Shown here: piece after piece, positions 7,508 to 17,601 of the stretch | How the letters are laid out: each line of letters starts with the position of its first letter | Numbering within the stretch: the first letter of the stretch is position 1 | Source of the DNA: Shewanella sp. 10N.286.48.A6 | GTDB taxonomy: Bacteria > Pseudomonadota > Gammaproteobacteria > Enterobacterales > Shewanellaceae | Reading direction: 5' to 3' | NCBI RefSeq assembly: GCF_002873135.1 | Contig: NZ_MCVI01000035.1 | Coordinates: 36,300 to 100,299 of the forward strand | Length of the DNA stretch: 64,000 bases | Translations under genes and position numbers: made by a program | The notes under the pieces: model-generated | Seen by the model: the letters and a program-made list of their open reading frames with translations, nothing else | Told to the model about the DNA's origin: nothing | Database searches by the model: none

Positions 7508-7795
7508 TTAATGCTTAGTGAGTTTCTCTTTATGTTTAATTACCTGACGGTCTAGCTTATCTATCAGGGCGTCTATTGCCACATACATATCAGCGTTACG
7601 CGATACAGCAAACACTTCACCGCCTTTTAGGTGCAGTTTGGCTTCGGCAATCTGTTGTAGCTTTTGAACATCGAGCACAACGTGAACATTATTGATCTGT
7701 TCGAAGTGTCGTTCAAGCTTTGAAAATTTTGTTTGCACGTATTCCCGTAAAGATTGAGTTATTTCAATATGGTTTCCAGTCAGGTTAATTTGCAT
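7508..7795 (-). CDS. hpf: Ribosome hibernation promoting factor (short HPF)
   Basis: A 95-residue protein of the short HPF/YfiA class, with start MQINLTGNHIEITQSLREYV and core HVVLDVQKLQQIAEAKLHL. It binds the 30S decoding region in stationary phase and promotes 100S dimers. It sits between rpoN and ptsN, with an AGGA-type ribosome site upstream of the ATG (GGATGACCT before the start). No long C-terminal dimerisation domain is present. Confidence 0.93.
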   Translation of the reverse strand: MQINLTGNHIEITQSLREYVQTKFSKLERHFEQINNVHVVLDVQKLQQIAEAKLHLKGGEVFAVSRNADMYVAIDALIDKLDRQVIKHKEKLTKH

Positions 7796-7818
7796 AGGTC
7801 ATCCTCCAATAACAAAAG

Positions 7819-9303
7819 TTATAAGCTTTTGCGTTGGTTTGAGGGAGGGATGAGCATTGCCTCTCGATATTTGGCTATCGTACGTCGAGCAACGTTAATC
7901 CCTTGTTCAGCCAATAGTGTCGCCATTTTACTATCACTAAGAGGCTTTTTCGGGTTTTCTGCAGCTACGAGCTTTTTAATAAATGCGCGAATTGCTGTAG
8001 AAGAGCATTCTCCACCATCATCGGTACTTACATGGCTTGAGAAAAAATATTTTAGTTCAAAAAGTCCACGGGGGGTATGCATGTATTTTTGGGTCGTGAC
8101 CCGTGAAATGGTCGACTCGTGCATTTCAACCGCTTCAGCAATATCATTGAGCACCATCGGCTTCATGGCTTCTTCACCGAACTCAAAGAAACCTTGCTGA
8201 AATTGTACGATACAGTTAGCCACTTTTAGTAAGGTTTCATTACGGCTATCGATGCTTTTGATAAACCATTTAGCTTCTTGTAAATGACCACGAATAAATT
8301 GGCTGTCAGCTTGGCTTGAACCGCCTTTGGCCATAGCTGCATATTGCTGATTAACGCCAATTTTAGGCATGTTATCGGGATTTAGCTCGACCACCCAGCG
8401 ACCATTCTTTTTAAGTACAGTAACATCAGGAATGACGTACTCATCTTTAATGGGGGTAATTTGCAAGCCTGGACGTGGATTGAGCGTTTGAATAAATTCA
8501 ATGGCTTCACGTAAATCATCTTCTTTAAGCTTGGTTTTACGCATCAGTAACCTAAAGTCACGACCGGCGATTAAATCAAGATGATCTTTAATCAGTAACT
8601 TAACATTATCTATGCAAGGAATTTCATTAGGGTATTGGCCTAATTGAATTAATAGACACTCACTTAAATCTCGCGCTGCAATGCCGACGGGATCGAAGTG
8701 TTGTACCCGTTTAAGTACAGCTTCAACTTCATCGAGTTCGATATCGTCAGTGCCTAAGGATTGCAAAATGTCTTCAACGCTCTGGGTGAGGTAACCGCGC
8801 TCATCAATGGCATCAATAATGGCGGTTGCAATCACTAAGTCATTTTCAGAAAAGGGAGTGAGGTTTTTTTGCCATTCAAGATGCTCATACAAGCCTTCAC
8901 TGGTTTCGCCTTGAAACGGCATATCATTACCGCTCGATACTGCGCCAGAGACAGAAGTCGGCGAGGCGGTATACACCTCATCCCATGTGGTATCCATAGG
9001 GAGTTCTTCAGGCATAGAATCTTTAGTGAGCGATTCAGTGGTATCAACCGTTGAGGTGTCTTTTTCTATGGTGACTTGGCTATTATCACTAAAATCGGTG
9101 TCAGTTTGCAGGGCGTTTTCTTTTACGGGCTCTTTGGCTTTAGTGAATTCGTCTTCAAGCTCTAATAGCGGGTTTGAATCAAGTGCTTGTTGAATTTCTT
9201 GCTGTAGCTCCAATGAGGAAAGTTGCAATAAGCGAATCGCTTGTTGCAACTGTGGGGTCATGGTTAAGTGTTGACCCATTTTGAGTTGGAGTGAGGCTTT
9301 CAT
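7819..9303 (-). CDS. rpoN: RNA polymerase sigma-54 factor
   Basis: 494 residues, full length. The N-terminal activator-interacting region is glutamine/leucine-rich ([20 protein letters not shown]). An acidic linker (about 50-125), the core-binding domain and a C-terminal DNA-binding domain follow. The RpoN box [10 protein letters not shown] is at about 472-481. It is the sigma factor needed for the sigma-54-type promoter at 40363-40379 in this same window. Confidence 0.97.
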   Translation of the reverse strand: MKASLQLKMGQHLTMTPQLQQAIRLLQLSSLELQQEIQQALDSNPLLELEDEFTKAKEPVKENALQTDTDFSDNSQVTIEKDTSTVDTTESLTKDSMPEELPMDTTWDEVYTASPTSVSGAVSSGNDMPFQGETSEGLYEHLEWQKNLTPFSENDLVIATAIIDAIDERGYLTQSVEDILQSLGTDDIELDEVEAVLKRVQHFDPVGIAARDLSECLLIQLGQYPNEIPCIDNVKLLIKDHLDLIAGRDFRLLMRKTKLKEDDLREAIEFIQTLNPRPGLQITPIKDEYVIPDVTVLKKNGRWVVELNPDNMPKIGVNQQYAAMAKGGSSQADSQFIRGHLQEAKWFIKSIDSRNETLLKVANCIVQFQQGFFEFGEEAMKPMVLNDIAEAVEMHESTISRVTTQKYMHTPRGLFELKYFFSSHVSTDDGGECSSTAIRAFIKKLVAAENPKKPLSDSKMATLLAEQGINVARRTIAKYREAMLIPPSNQRKSL

Positions 9304-9437
9304 GTACCGCTTGTCCCTAATTGAATTACATCATCGCGACGAACAGTGTGGGCGCTAGTTTATGATCCTAGAAAAATAGACTAGATTAAGGTTTGTTGTT
9401 GGCCGCGAATGCCATACTAAAAACTGAATAGTGCTAA

Positions 9438-10169
9438 CTATAGCTTGAATTGTTCACCTAAGTATACTGACCTAACTTGCTGATTGACTAAGATCTCAGC
9501 AGGTGTTCCTTCAGCAATCAAGTTTCCGTGACTCACAATATATGCTCGCTCACACACATCAAGTGTTTCACGGACATTATGGTCGGTAATTAGCACCCCT
9601 AAACCACGGCTTTTAAGTTGTTGAATAATTTTCTTGATGTCGATTACTGAGATAGGATCTACCCCTGCAAAAGGTTCATCTAATAAAATAAACTTAGGAT
9701 TTGCCGCTAATGCGCGTGCAATTTCAACTCGGCGACGCTCGCCTCCCGATAACGCCATACCTTGGCTATCACGGATATGAGTTATGTTAAATTCTTCTAA
9801 TAAATGTTCCAGTTCTTCAATGCGCTGCTCATTTGTTAAGCTTTTGCGAGTTTGAAGCACTGCCATTATATTATCGTGTACTGTGAGCTTACGAAAAATA
9901 CTGGCTTCTTGAGGTAAGTAGCCAATGCCTTTTCGGGCGCGCAAATGCATTGGATCTGCGGTTAAATCATCTTCATCGATCAGAATGCGGCCCTTATCAC
10001 TTTTGACTAGGCCTACGACCATATAAAAGGTGGTGGTTTTACCCGCACCATTAGGGCCAAGTAAGCCAACAATTTGGCCGGTTTTTACCGTCAGGCTGAC
10101 ATCTTTTACTACCTGGCGACTTTTATAACTCTTAGCGAGATTTTCAGCGGTTAACGTAATTTGGGTCAT
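9438..10169 (-). CDS. lptB: LPS export ABC transporter ATPase LptB
   Basis: The cytoplasmic ATPase of the LptB2FGC extractor that drives LPS across the periplasm. 243 residues: Walker [10 protein letters not shown] at 38-46, signature [15 protein letters not shown] near 140, Walker [13 protein letters not shown] near 160, switch histidine in [11 protein letters not shown]. It follows lptA with a one-base stop/start overlap (10169). The lptF/lptG partners are not in this window. Confidence 0.97.
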   Translation of the reverse strand: MTQITLTAENLAKSYKSRQVVKDVSLTVKTGQIVGLLGPNGAGKTTTFYMVVGLVKSDKGRILIDEDDLTADPMHLRARKGIGYLPQEASIFRKLTVHDNIMAVLQTRKSLTNEQRIEELEHLLEEFNITHIRDSQGMALSGGERRRVEIARALAANPKFILLDEPFAGVDPISVIDIKKIIQQLKSRGLGVLITDHNVRETLDVCERAYIVSHGNLIAEGTPAEILVNQQVRSVYLGEQFKL

Positions 10170-10879
10170 TAGTCATTTTGCTCAGCTGCTGGGGCTGACA
10201 ATGTCGCCTGCGCCTCAGCGTTAAGTGATTCAGTTACTTCGGGTGTTTCAGTTGAGTTCACAGCCTCTACAGCAGATAAATTGTTGTTTTCAATTATAGC
10301 TGGTGGCGTGTCATCACCGGGTTTAGCGCTGTCTGGTAAATGTGGTTGCTCATCTTTTTTCTTTTCAGAATCAATCAAGTCTGGGTGACTTTCTGGTTGA
10401 AAAATAGTGATAACCCGATCTTCACCAGTACCGGTGCTTTCAGCAATTAACTGCTGCTTTTCAATGTTGTAGCTAATTAGGTTACCAGTAACCTGGCTGC
10501 CAGCTTGGTCCAATTTAGCATTACCCGTTAAGGTTAAAATGCTAGTGGCAAGCTCATATTTAATTTCATCGGCACTGGCAGTACCAATACGGCCATCATC
10601 TAACTCTTGGGAAAATGTCGCAGGGTTACCTGTGGCAACCATGGTTTTTTGGGTGCCGCTTTCGGTGCCAAATGCGCGTAATTCGTCGGCATTAATGTTA
10701 ATCGACCCTTGAGTCACATTAACTGGGCCATAGAAGATGACCTGATTGTTTTTTATGTCAGCTTTTTGGCTCACAGCTGCGACTTTAAGCTCTTGCTGTA
10801 AATCGCCTTCTTTTGCATAGGCGCTGGCAATACTGACTACACTGAGTAGTGAGGCAATCAAAAGTTTACTTTGCTTCAT
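10169..10879 (-). CDS. lptA: Periplasmic LPS-transport protein LptA with long acidic tail
   Basis: LptA forms the periplasmic beta-jellyroll bridge that carries LPS between LptC and LptD. A signal peptide is clear ([22 protein letters not shown]). The OstA-type domain covers about residues 30-165 ([40 protein letters not shown]). The C-terminal 70 residues are low-complexity, rich in Pro, Glu, Asp, Ala and Thr, and make the protein 236 residues against about 185 in E. coli. The start lies inside the end of lptC (14-base overlap). Confidence 0.95.
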   Translation of the reverse strand: MKQSKLLIASLLSVVSIASAYAKEGDLQQELKVAAVSQKADIKNNQVIFYGPVNVTQGSININADELRAFGTESGTQKTMVATGNPATFSQELDDGRIGTASADEIKYELATSILTLTGNAKLDQAGSQVTGNLISYNIEKQQLIAESTGTGEDRVITIFQPESHPDLIDSEKKKDEQPHLPDSAKPGDDTPPAIIENNNLSAVEAVNSTETPEVTESLNAEAQATLSAPAAEQND

Positions 10880-11426
10880 ACGTTCCTTCTACTTGACTTA
10901 AAAGTTCAAGTTCTTGAGCATTTAAATCAGCATACAGGCCTAAACCTTGTATATTAAAATCTGACCCAGTAACAAAAATTTGTCTATCTGAGGTCAAAAT
11001 CATGGTGTTCATATCGAGTGCCAACATGGTGGTTGTCAAAGATTGTAATGGCTCGTCGATGTTTATTGCATCAATAATAACATTATTTTCTAAAACTACT
11101 TTGCCTGTTTCATTATTCAGCTTGCCTAAATCTGCGCTTAATTGCCATTCGGCTTCACCATTTTCAGGATAAATAAGGTAGACAGGCTCAGTAAACATGG
11201 TTTCATTACTTTGCTGAAAGTGCTCCATGTATTTCGCTGAGACTCGGCTTTGCACTAAACCTTGCTCATTAAATTCAGTGGTGCGTAAGTCATTGGCGAT
11301 AAAATCAGGGCGAGCAGGGGCAGGCAATTTACTTGCCTCCATCTGACTACGTTTAATTTGTACTTGCCAATAAAGGACTAAGGCTGCGCCAAAAAATCCG
11401 ATAATAGCGAAGGTCACTCGGCTCAT
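10866..11426 (-). CDS. lptC: LPS export protein LptC
   Basis: A bitopic inner-membrane protein of 186 residues with one N-terminal membrane helix (VTFAIIGFFGAALVLYWQV). Its periplasmic domain receives LPS from LptB2FG and passes it to LptA. It overlaps kdsC by 4 bases and lptA by 14 bases, so the kdsD-kdsC-lptC-lptA-lptB run is one tight operon. Confidence 0.95.
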   Translation of the reverse strand: MSRVTFAIIGFFGAALVLYWQVQIKRSQMEASKLPAPARPDFIANDLRTTEFNEQGLVQSRVSAKYMEHFQQSNETMFTEPVYLIYPENGEAEWQLSADLGKLNNETGKVVLENNVIIDAINIDEPLQSLTTTMLALDMNTMILTSDRQIFVTGSDFNIQGLGLYADLNAQELELLSQVEGTYEAK

Positions 11427-11989
11427 ATACTCATTCCGTGGGCATTTTCAAACTTATCTTGGCTAAGTAATAGCAAATCGGTGAGTTCACGTAATGCGCC
11501 ATTTCCGCCGTTAATGGTGGTGGTCATATGGCAATGTTGTTTAACATAAGGATGGCCATCAGCCACACAAACTGCAAGGCCAACCTGTTTCATCACAGGT
11601 AAGTCAACCATGTCATCACCAATATAGGCGACTTCATCTGGGCTAACGCCATAGGTATCTAACAGGCTTTGGTAAGGCACTAGTTTATCATCAACACCTT
11701 GATAAATATGAGTGACACCTAAAGCGGTCATTCTATTTTCCACAATGGCAGATTTACGCCCGGTTATCACAGCAACATGAATATTACTGGTTAAAATAGA
11801 GCGAATGCCATAACCATCACGGGTATGAAATGCTTTTAACTCTTCCCCTGCATTACTTAAATAAATACGGCCATCGGAAAATACCCCATCGACATCGCAA
11901 ATAAGCAGCTTAATTTTTTTGGCTTTTTGCCAAACATCATCAGAGATTGGGCCGTAAAAACCTTGGTGCAGTGTTTCGTGTAATGACAT
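11423..11989 (-). CDS. kdsC: 3-deoxy-D-manno-octulosonate 8-phosphate phosphatase KdsC
   Basis: A HAD-superfamily enzyme of 188 residues that removes phosphate from Kdo-8-phosphate. The nucleophile motif CDVDGVFSDG has aspartates at 32 and 34. VITGRKS (motif II) and GDDMVDLPVM (motif IV) are present. It follows kdsD with one base between stop and start and feeds Kdo into the LPS core that the next genes export. Confidence 0.96.
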   Translation of the reverse strand: MSLHETLHQGFYGPISDDVWQKAKKIKLLICDVDGVFSDGRIYLSNAGEELKAFHTRDGYGIRSILTSNIHVAVITGRKSAIVENRMTALGVTHIYQGVDDKLVPYQSLLDTYGVSPDEVAYIGDDMVDLPVMKQVGLAVCVADGHPYVKQHCHMTTTINGGNGALRELTDLLLLSQDKFENAHGMSI

Positions 11990-11990
11990 G

Positions 11991-12968
11991 TTAAATGACT
12001 CCAGCTTTAACCATATCGAGCATGTTAAGTGCGCCGACTGGGCGTTGGTTCTCGTCTACGACAATTAAACCGTTAATACTTTTTTCTTCCATAATCTGTA
12101 ATGCTTGCGCGGCTAAAATACCTGGGCTGATGGTAATGCAGTTGGTTGTCATTACATCGGCAATAGCGGTAGTACGCAGGTTCACTTCAGCATCGATGAC
12201 GCGGCGTAAATCACCGTCAGTAAAGATCCCGACTAGCTTGTCTGCATTATCGATCACTGCAGTCATACCTAAACCTTTATTTGAGATCTCATATAGGGTT
12301 TCAGTAATGCAGAGCTCACTTTTCACCTGTGGAATATCAGCGCCTTTGTGCATTACATCGCTGACTTTAAGTAATAGTTTACGACCTAAAGATCCACCAG
12401 GGTGGGATAGGGCGAAATCATCACGGGTAAAGCCTTTCGCTTGCAATAATGCTACGGCCAAGGCGTCACCCATCACCAAGGTTGCGGTAGTGCTTGATGT
12501 TGGTGCTAGCCCTAATGGGCAGGCCTCTTCAGGCACTTCAATACATAAATGCAGTTTAGATAGCTTGGCCATATTGGATTCTGGTTTACCCGTAATCGCG
12601 ATTACCGGGACCCCCATGCGCTGTATAACGGGCATTAAGGTGAGAATTTCACTGGCTTCACCAGAATTTGATATGGCTAAAATAATATCATTTTTTGCCA
12701 GAGCGCCTAAGTCGCCATGGCTTGCTTCGCCAGGGTGAACAAAAAATGCAGGCGTGCCTGTGCTGGCGAGTGTGGCAGAAATCTTATTGCCAATGTGGCC
12801 AGATTTGCCCATGCCCATGACAATGACTTTGCCTTTACATTCTAAAATGAGTTCACAGGCTTGGCCAAACTCGTCTGAGTCTACATATTGATAAAGGTTA
12901 TCTAATGCTGCCTTTTCAATATCAATGACTTGACGACCCCATTGGCGCAATTGTGTTTGTTCTGTCAT
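11991..12968 (-). CDS. kdsD: Arabinose-5-phosphate isomerase KdsD
   Basis: Converts ribulose-5-phosphate to arabinose-5-phosphate, the first step towards Kdo. The N-terminal SIS sugar-isomerase domain (about 30-180, with GMGKSGHIGNKISATLASTG and HPGEASHGDLG) is followed by two CBS domains (about 200-325). The ATG at 12968 (MTEQTQLRQWG) is chosen because AGAGAGAG lies just upstream. An in-frame ATG at 12989 would add seven residues. First gene of the Kdo/Lpt operon. Confidence 0.95.
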   Translation of the reverse strand: MTEQTQLRQWGRQVIDIEKAALDNLYQYVDSDEFGQACELILECKGKVIVMGMGKSGHIGNKISATLASTGTPAFFVHPGEASHGDLGALAKNDIILAISNSGEASEILTLMPVIQRMGVPVIAITGKPESNMAKLSKLHLCIEVPEEACPLGLAPTSSTTATLVMGDALAVALLQAKGFTRDDFALSHPGGSLGRKLLLKVSDVMHKGADIPQVKSELCITETLYEISNKGLGMTAVIDNADKLVGIFTDGDLRRVIDAEVNLRTTAIADVMTTNCITISPGILAAQALQIMEEKSINGLIVVDENQRPVGALNMLDMVKAGVI

Positions 12969-13036
12969 ATGTCTCTCTCTATTGTCCAAAGCGATTTCGG
13001 GTTACGCTTTGGTGAGTCACACATCTTTATGCCCCA

Positions 13037-13999
13037 TTATTGTGATTGAAATAAGACAACTTGGTACGCAATAAAGACGATTAATAAAAGGGCTCCATGC
13101 CAGCGAGTAAGCTGCTTTTTAGCGCCACTCGATAATACCAGTACTGCTAATGCGGTGCTGGTTGCTAGTACCATGTAAAAATCTCGACCGCTTGCATTTA
13201 TGTCGATTTCACCTGGGGCAATCAGGCCTGGAATGGCCAGCACTGCTAAAATATTAAAAATGTTTGAGCCAACAATATTACCAATCGCGAGGTCGTCTTC
13301 TTTTTTTAGGACGCCAGCGATGCATGCTGCTAGTTCCGGTAAACTGGTGCCAATGGCAATAATGGTCAAGCCGATGACCAGATCTGACAAGCCAAATGTC
13401 TTGGCAATGCCTACCGCGCCTGTCACCATCCAGTCTGCCGAGAGTGGCAATAACACCATACCAACAATGATCCAGATAATAGCATGTAATGTGGGTACAT
13501 TTTTAGGGATCTCTGCGTCAGACTCATCAGCTAGGACATCTTTTTTCTTATTTCGCATCGCGCTCCAAATGAAATAGCCCATCAAGGCGAAAAATGCGAT
13601 TAATAATACCCCACCTTCAACACGGGTGAGCATGCCGTCGTGAATAAGGTAGCCAGCTAATACGGTTGCGGCAATCATGATTGGAATTTCACGCTTTAAG
13701 GTTTCTGAGCGAACTGAAATAGCCCCAAACAATGCGGTAACCCCTAATATCAAGGTGATGTTAGCCACGTTTGAGCCGAGCACGTTACCAATTGCAGTAT
13801 CGCTCATGCCTTCCATTGATGCGGTGGCAGCAACCAGCATTTCTGGCGCTGAGCTGCCCATGGCCACAATGGTTAAACCGATTAACATTGGTGGCAGGCC
13901 TAAGTTTCTAGCAAAGGCGGCAGCTCCGTAAACAAAGCGATCTGCGCTCCAAACTAATGCGCCCAATCCGACGATGAGCATCATGATATTAAAAAGCAT
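13037..13999 (-). CDS. yrbG: Calcium/sodium antiporter, YrbG type
   Basis: A 320-residue inner-membrane exchanger built of two inverted Na_Ca_ex repeats. Each repeat has the ion-binding motif: GSSAPEMLVAATAS with GNVLGSNVANITLILG in the first half, and GTSLPELAACIAG with GNIVGSNIFNILAVLA in the second. About ten membrane helices are evident. It lies just upstream of kdsD on the same strand, a common order in gammaproteobacteria. The true substrate is not shown by sequence. Confidence 0.93.
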   Translation of the reverse strand: MLFNIMMLIVGLGALVWSADRFVYGAAAFARNLGLPPMLIGLTIVAMGSSAPEMLVAATASMEGMSDTAIGNVLGSNVANITLILGVTALFGAISVRSETLKREIPIMIAATVLAGYLIHDGMLTRVEGGVLLIAFFALMGYFIWSAMRNKKKDVLADESDAEIPKNVPTLHAIIWIIVGMVLLPLSADWMVTGAVGIAKTFGLSDLVIGLTIIAIGTSLPELAACIAGVLKKEDDLAIGNIVGSNIFNILAVLAIPGLIAPGEIDINASGRDFYMVLATSTALAVLVLSSGAKKQLTRWHGALLLIVFIAYQVVLFQSQ

Positions 14000-14182
14000 C
14001 TTGTTCCAATTATTTGAGTTATGGCGATATTTTTGTCAGATATTAACAAAAATCATCGCTATTGCGAAAATTGTTAGGGATTGTAACGCATGGTGATTGA
14101 TTTGTTGTAGGTTCTTACACAATTTCGTACACTTCAGCTCTACATCTCGTTCTCTAGGAAGGCTATTATTTCCTCTATAGAC

Positions 14183-15010
14183 ATGTCTACTCCAAGTTTA
14201 GAGCCCACTAGGTCAGCCCTTGTAGAAGTTAAGAACATGGGCTTTAGCCGAGGGACTAAGGTTATCTTTGATGATATCAGTCTCAGCATTCCAACTGGCA
14301 AAGTGACCGCCATTATGGGGCCAAGTGGCATAGGTAAAACCACCTTACTTAAACTTATCGGCGGTCAATTAACCCCTGATAGTGGTGAGGTGCTTTTTGC
14401 TGGGCAAAACATTCACCAACTGAAGCGGCAACAATTATTTGAGCAGCGAAAGCGCATGAGTATGTTGTTTCAAAGTGGGGCGCTTTTTACCGATATGAAT
14501 GTGTTTGATAATGTGGCGTTTGCGCTGCGTGAGCACTCAGGGTTAGCTGAAACTATTATTCGTAAGATTGTGTTGATGAAGCTGCAAGCCGTGGGGCTGC
14601 GGGGCGCCGCTCTGATGATGCCCAATGAGTTATCCGGCGGCATGCAGCGCCGAGTTGCATTGGCGCGGGCGATAGCACTTGAGCCTGAAATGATTTTGTA
14701 TGACGAGCCTTTCGCCGGTCAAGATCCTATTTCGATGGCGGTGCTGGTGAAATTGATTGGCGAATTATCTGAAACATTGAGGCTGACTTCGGTGGTCGTG
14801 TCCCACGATGTGGATGCAGTATTGAGTATTGCCGACTATGTTTATGTTATCGCCGAGAAAAAAGTAATCGCTTCAGGCACGCCTGCTGAATTACGGGCTT
14901 CAACCAATCCACAAATTGAGCAATTTATTCATGGAGCACCCGATGGGCCGGTGGCTTTTCATTATCCAGCTGAAGACTATCAACAGGAGATGTTAAGTGG
15001 ACGTGATTAA
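14183..15010 (+). CDS. mlaF: Phospholipid ABC transporter ATPase MlaF
   Basis: Energises the MlaFEDB complex, which moves phospholipid between the inner membrane and the periplasmic carrier MlaC to keep the outer leaflet free of phospholipid. 275 residues with Walker [10 protein letters not shown] near 46, signature [15 protein letters not shown] and Walker [14 protein letters not shown]. It opens the mlaFEDCB operon, divergent from yrbG. The ATG at 14183 has no strong ribosome site. Confidence 0.96.
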   Translation: MSTPSLEPTRSALVEVKNMGFSRGTKVIFDDISLSIPTGKVTAIMGPSGIGKTTLLKLIGGQLTPDSGEVLFAGQNIHQLKRQQLFEQRKRMSMLFQSGALFTDMNVFDNVAFALREHSGLAETIIRKIVLMKLQAVGLRGAALMMPNELSGGMQRRVALARAIALEPEMILYDEPFAGQDPISMAVLVKLIGELSETLRLTSVVVSHDVDAVLSIADYVYVIAEKKVIASGTPAELRASTNPQIEQFIHGAPDGPVAFHYPAEDYQQEMLSGRD

Positions 15011-15782
15011 CTTTATCAGTAATATTGGCCGCTTTGCTTTGGATTTTATTTCAGGTCTAGGCCGAGCAGGGCTGATGTTATGGGGCGCTATTGCCCGTTG
15101 GCCGAATGTTAAAAAAGATATTGGCTTAATCACCAAGCAAGTTTATGTGTTGGGTGTTCGCTCCATGGTGATCATCATAGTCTCTGGCCTGTTCATCGGT
15201 ATGGTGCTGGCATTACAAGCTTATACGGTACTGGCTGATTTTGGCACGGTCGAAAGCCTAGGGCCCATGGTGGCATTGAGCTTATTAAGAGAGCTTGGTC
15301 CTGTGGTTGCGGCATTACTTTTTGCAGGGCGCGCAGGCTCGGCATTAACCGCTGAAATTGGCTTAATGAAGTCAACCGAGCAGTTATCAAGCTTAGAGAT
15401 GATGGCGGTTGACCCTTTACACCAAATCATAGCGCCACGTTTTTGGGCGGGGGTTATCACCCTGCCATTATTAGTGATGATGTTTTGTCTTGTTGGCATT
15501 ATCGGCGGTCATTTAGTGGGAGTTGAATGGAAAGGCATTGATAGCGGCTCTTTTTGGTCAATTCTGCAAGCATCGGTTGAGTGGCGCCAAGATATTGTAA
15601 ATTGTTTAATCAAAAGTGTGCTTTTTGGCGTAGTGGTAACCTGGATATCTTTATATCGTGGTTATGAAGTCATTCCCAACCCCGAAGGCATTAGCCGAGC
15701 GACCACATCCACTGTGGTTCAGGCGAGTTTAGCAGTGTTAGCGCTCGATTTTTTACTGACAGCGATTATGTTCGGCAATTGA
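14997..15782 (+). CDS. mlaE: Phospholipid ABC transporter permease MlaE
   Basis: A 261-residue integral membrane permease of the MlaE family. The start is GTG at 14997, preceded by AGGAG, inside the last codons of mlaF (14-base overlap). Family hallmarks seen are [36 protein letters not shown] and a C-terminal SLYRGYEV. Confidence 0.96.
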   Translation: MDVINFISNIGRFALDFISGLGRAGLMLWGAIARWPNVKKDIGLITKQVYVLGVRSMVIIIVSGLFIGMVLALQAYTVLADFGTVESLGPMVALSLLRELGPVVAALLFAGRAGSALTAEIGLMKSTEQLSSLEMMAVDPLHQIIAPRFWAGVITLPLLVMMFCLVGIIGGHLVGVEWKGIDSGSFWSILQASVEWRQDIVNCLIKSVLFGVVVTWISLYRGYEVIPNPEGISRATTSTVVQASLAVLALDFLLTAIMFGN

Positions 15783-15855
15783 TGTTAACTGCTGAGTGTT
15801 AGCGGGAGGTAAGTTGGGTAAATTTTGCATTCATTAATTAAAGTGGTTTAGTCGT

Positions 15856-16329
15856 ATGTTGACACGGAAAATAGAGTTATTGGTTGGATTGTTCTTATTG
15901 TCAGGCTTAGTGGCATTTTGTGTGCTGGTATTTAATGTGGCCAATGTTGAGCTTAAGCCTAATCAGGCAACTTACAGTTTACACGCTGAATTTAGCAATA
16001 TCGGTGGCTTAAAAGTACGCTCGCCAGTGAAAGTGGGCGGGGTGGTTGTCGGAAGGGTAACTGATATTCAGCTCGACCCCAAAAAGCTTGTACCGATAGT
16101 GAGCATCACTATGGATAAGCAATATGATCAATTTCCAGAGACCAGCAGCTTATCGATTTTAACTGCAGGTTTATTGGGTGAGCAGTTTTTGGGGTTAACC
16201 CCAGGCTTTATGGATGATGATATTGAGATGCTCGCTGATGGCGATAAAATTTATGACACGCGCTCAGCATTAGTACTGGAAGACTTAATCGGTCAGTTAA
16301 TCTATAGCATGTCATCGGATGATAAGTAG
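15856..16329 (+). CDS. mlaD: Phospholipid-binding MCE protein MlaD
   Basis: 157 residues. One N-terminal membrane helix (IELLVGLFLLSGLVAFCVLV) is followed by a single MCE domain (about 40-120, including GGLKVRSPVKVGGVVVGRV). It forms the hexameric ring on the periplasmic face of MlaFE that holds lipid. The gap of 73 bases after mlaE is the largest inside the operon. Confidence 0.95.
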   Translation: MLTRKIELLVGLFLLSGLVAFCVLVFNVANVELKPNQATYSLHAEFSNIGGLKVRSPVKVGGVVVGRVTDIQLDPKKLVPIVSITMDKQYDQFPETSSLSILTAGLLGEQFLGLTPGFMDDDIEMLADGDKIYDTRSALVLEDLIGQLIYSMSSDDK

Positions 16330-16338
16330 GAGCGGTAT

Positions 16339-17004
16339 ATGAAGCAGTTTATTCGCGTTATGTTAAGTGTCTTTTTATGGTTAAGCATCAGCCCGCTTGG
16401 TGCTGCAGAGCTGACGACTGATGACATAGATACCCATGATCCGTTCAAGCTAGTGCAGCAAGTATCAGAGAAAACCTTTGCGCGTTTTGATAAAGACAAA
16501 GCCCTCATTGACAATGATTTAAGCTATTTAAAAGTTATCGTTCGCGAAGAGCTTATGCCCTATGTTGATTATAAATACGCCGCGTATAAAGTGATGGGGC
16601 AATACCTGGGTGACACGACTCCTGAACAACGTCAGCGGTTTGTGGATGCTTTTGAAGGTTATTTAGTGGCTACCTATGCCCAAGCCTTTACTGAGTACAC
16701 TGGTCAGCAAGTACAGTTTTTCCCGGCTGCTAATTTTAGTAACGAGAAAATGATCGATGTCCGCGTCGAAATTATTGAAGATGGTCGCCCGCCCATTAAA
16801 GTGGTGTTTAAAGCCAGACGTCTAAAAGATGACAGCTGGAAAGCGTTTGATTTGGTGGCGGAAGGCGTGAGTTTACTGGCGTCAAAGCAATCAGAAATTT
16901 CCAATTTAATTCGCCAAAAAGGCGTCGATAAGGTCATCGACATGCTTTATGAGCGCACCAACCAAGATATTCGCTTAGATCAGGACGAGGGCAATGCTGC
17001 GTGA
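16339..17004 (+). CDS. mlaC: Periplasmic phospholipid carrier MlaC
   Basis: 221 residues with a signal peptide (MLSVFLWLSISPLGAAE after the first basic residues). The Tol-Tol-Ttg2/MlaC fold follows (DKDKALIDNDLSYLKVIVRE, MGQYLGDTTPEQRQRFVDAF). It shuttles phospholipid between MlaA-OmpC in the outer membrane and MlaFEDB. The stop overlaps the mlaB start. Confidence 0.95.
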   Translation: MKQFIRVMLSVFLWLSISPLGAAELTTDDIDTHDPFKLVQQVSEKTFARFDKDKALIDNDLSYLKVIVREELMPYVDYKYAAYKVMGQYLGDTTPEQRQRFVDAFEGYLVATYAQAFTEYTGQQVQFFPAANFSNEKMIDVRVEIIEDGRPPIKVVFKARRLKDDSWKAFDLVAEGVSLLASKQSEISNLIRQKGVDKVIDMLYERTNQDIRLDQDEGNAA

Positions 17005-17297
17005 TTGAATTTTCACAGCAAGGTGATATTTGTCACCTAAAAGGGCAATTAACTCAGGTTGAGGTCAGAGAATTGTGGCCAAATCAACAACAATTGTTTA
17101 CTGATACGACTCAAGTGTTAGACTTGTCTGCTTTAGAGTATGTTGACAGTGCAGGCGTGGCCTTATTGCTTGAACTAATATGTTTAGGTCATTGTCATGG
17201 GGACAACACTCAGCCAAGGAGCTTGGCTAATCCGAGTAAGCATCTAAAAAAACTTATCGAGTTGTATGATTTAGAGTCCTTTTTCATAGAACAATAG
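17001..17297 (+). CDS. mlaB: STAS-domain protein MlaB
   Basis: A 98-residue cytoplasmic STAS domain that binds MlaF and supports complex assembly and activity. The core motif is LDLSALEYVDSAGVALLLEL. It starts with GTG at 17001, coupled to mlaC by a 4-base overlap. Confidence 0.92.
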   Translation: MIEFSQQGDICHLKGQLTQVEVRELWPNQQQLFTDTTQVLDLSALEYVDSAGVALLLELICLGHCHGDNTQPRSLANPSKHLKKLIELYDLESFFIEQ

Positions 17298-17322
17298 CAT
17301 TGAATTTAAGGTAGCACATTTC

Positions 17323-17574
17323 ATGGATTGCAAAGTAATTGAGCAGATTTTATCAGAGGCGTTAACCCTAGATGAAGTACATGTGACTTCAGATGGTAGC
17401 CACTACAAAGTGGTTGCAGTTGGCGAAATGTTCGACGCTATGAGTAAAGTGAAGCAGCAGCAGACCATTTATGCACCACTGAATGAACATATTGCCAGTG
17501 GTGAGTTACATGCGCTTACTATCAAGACTTTTACGCCGACTCAGTGGAAGCGTGAAAAATTATTTAATATGTAA
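17323..17574 (+). CDS. ibaG: BolA-family protein IbaG
   Basis: An 83-residue BolA/IbaG protein (SDGSHYKVVAVGEMFDAMSK, then ALTIKTFTPTQW). The family pairs with monothiol glutaredoxins through an Fe-S cluster. Its position between mlaB and murA is conserved in gammaproteobacteria. Confidence 0.92.
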   Translation: MDCKVIEQILSEALTLDEVHVTSDGSHYKVVAVGEMFDAMSKVKQQQTIYAPLNEHIASGELHALTIKTFTPTQWKREKLFNM

Positions 17575-17601
17575 GCGTAATACTGAGTGTAGAGAATTAG
17601 T

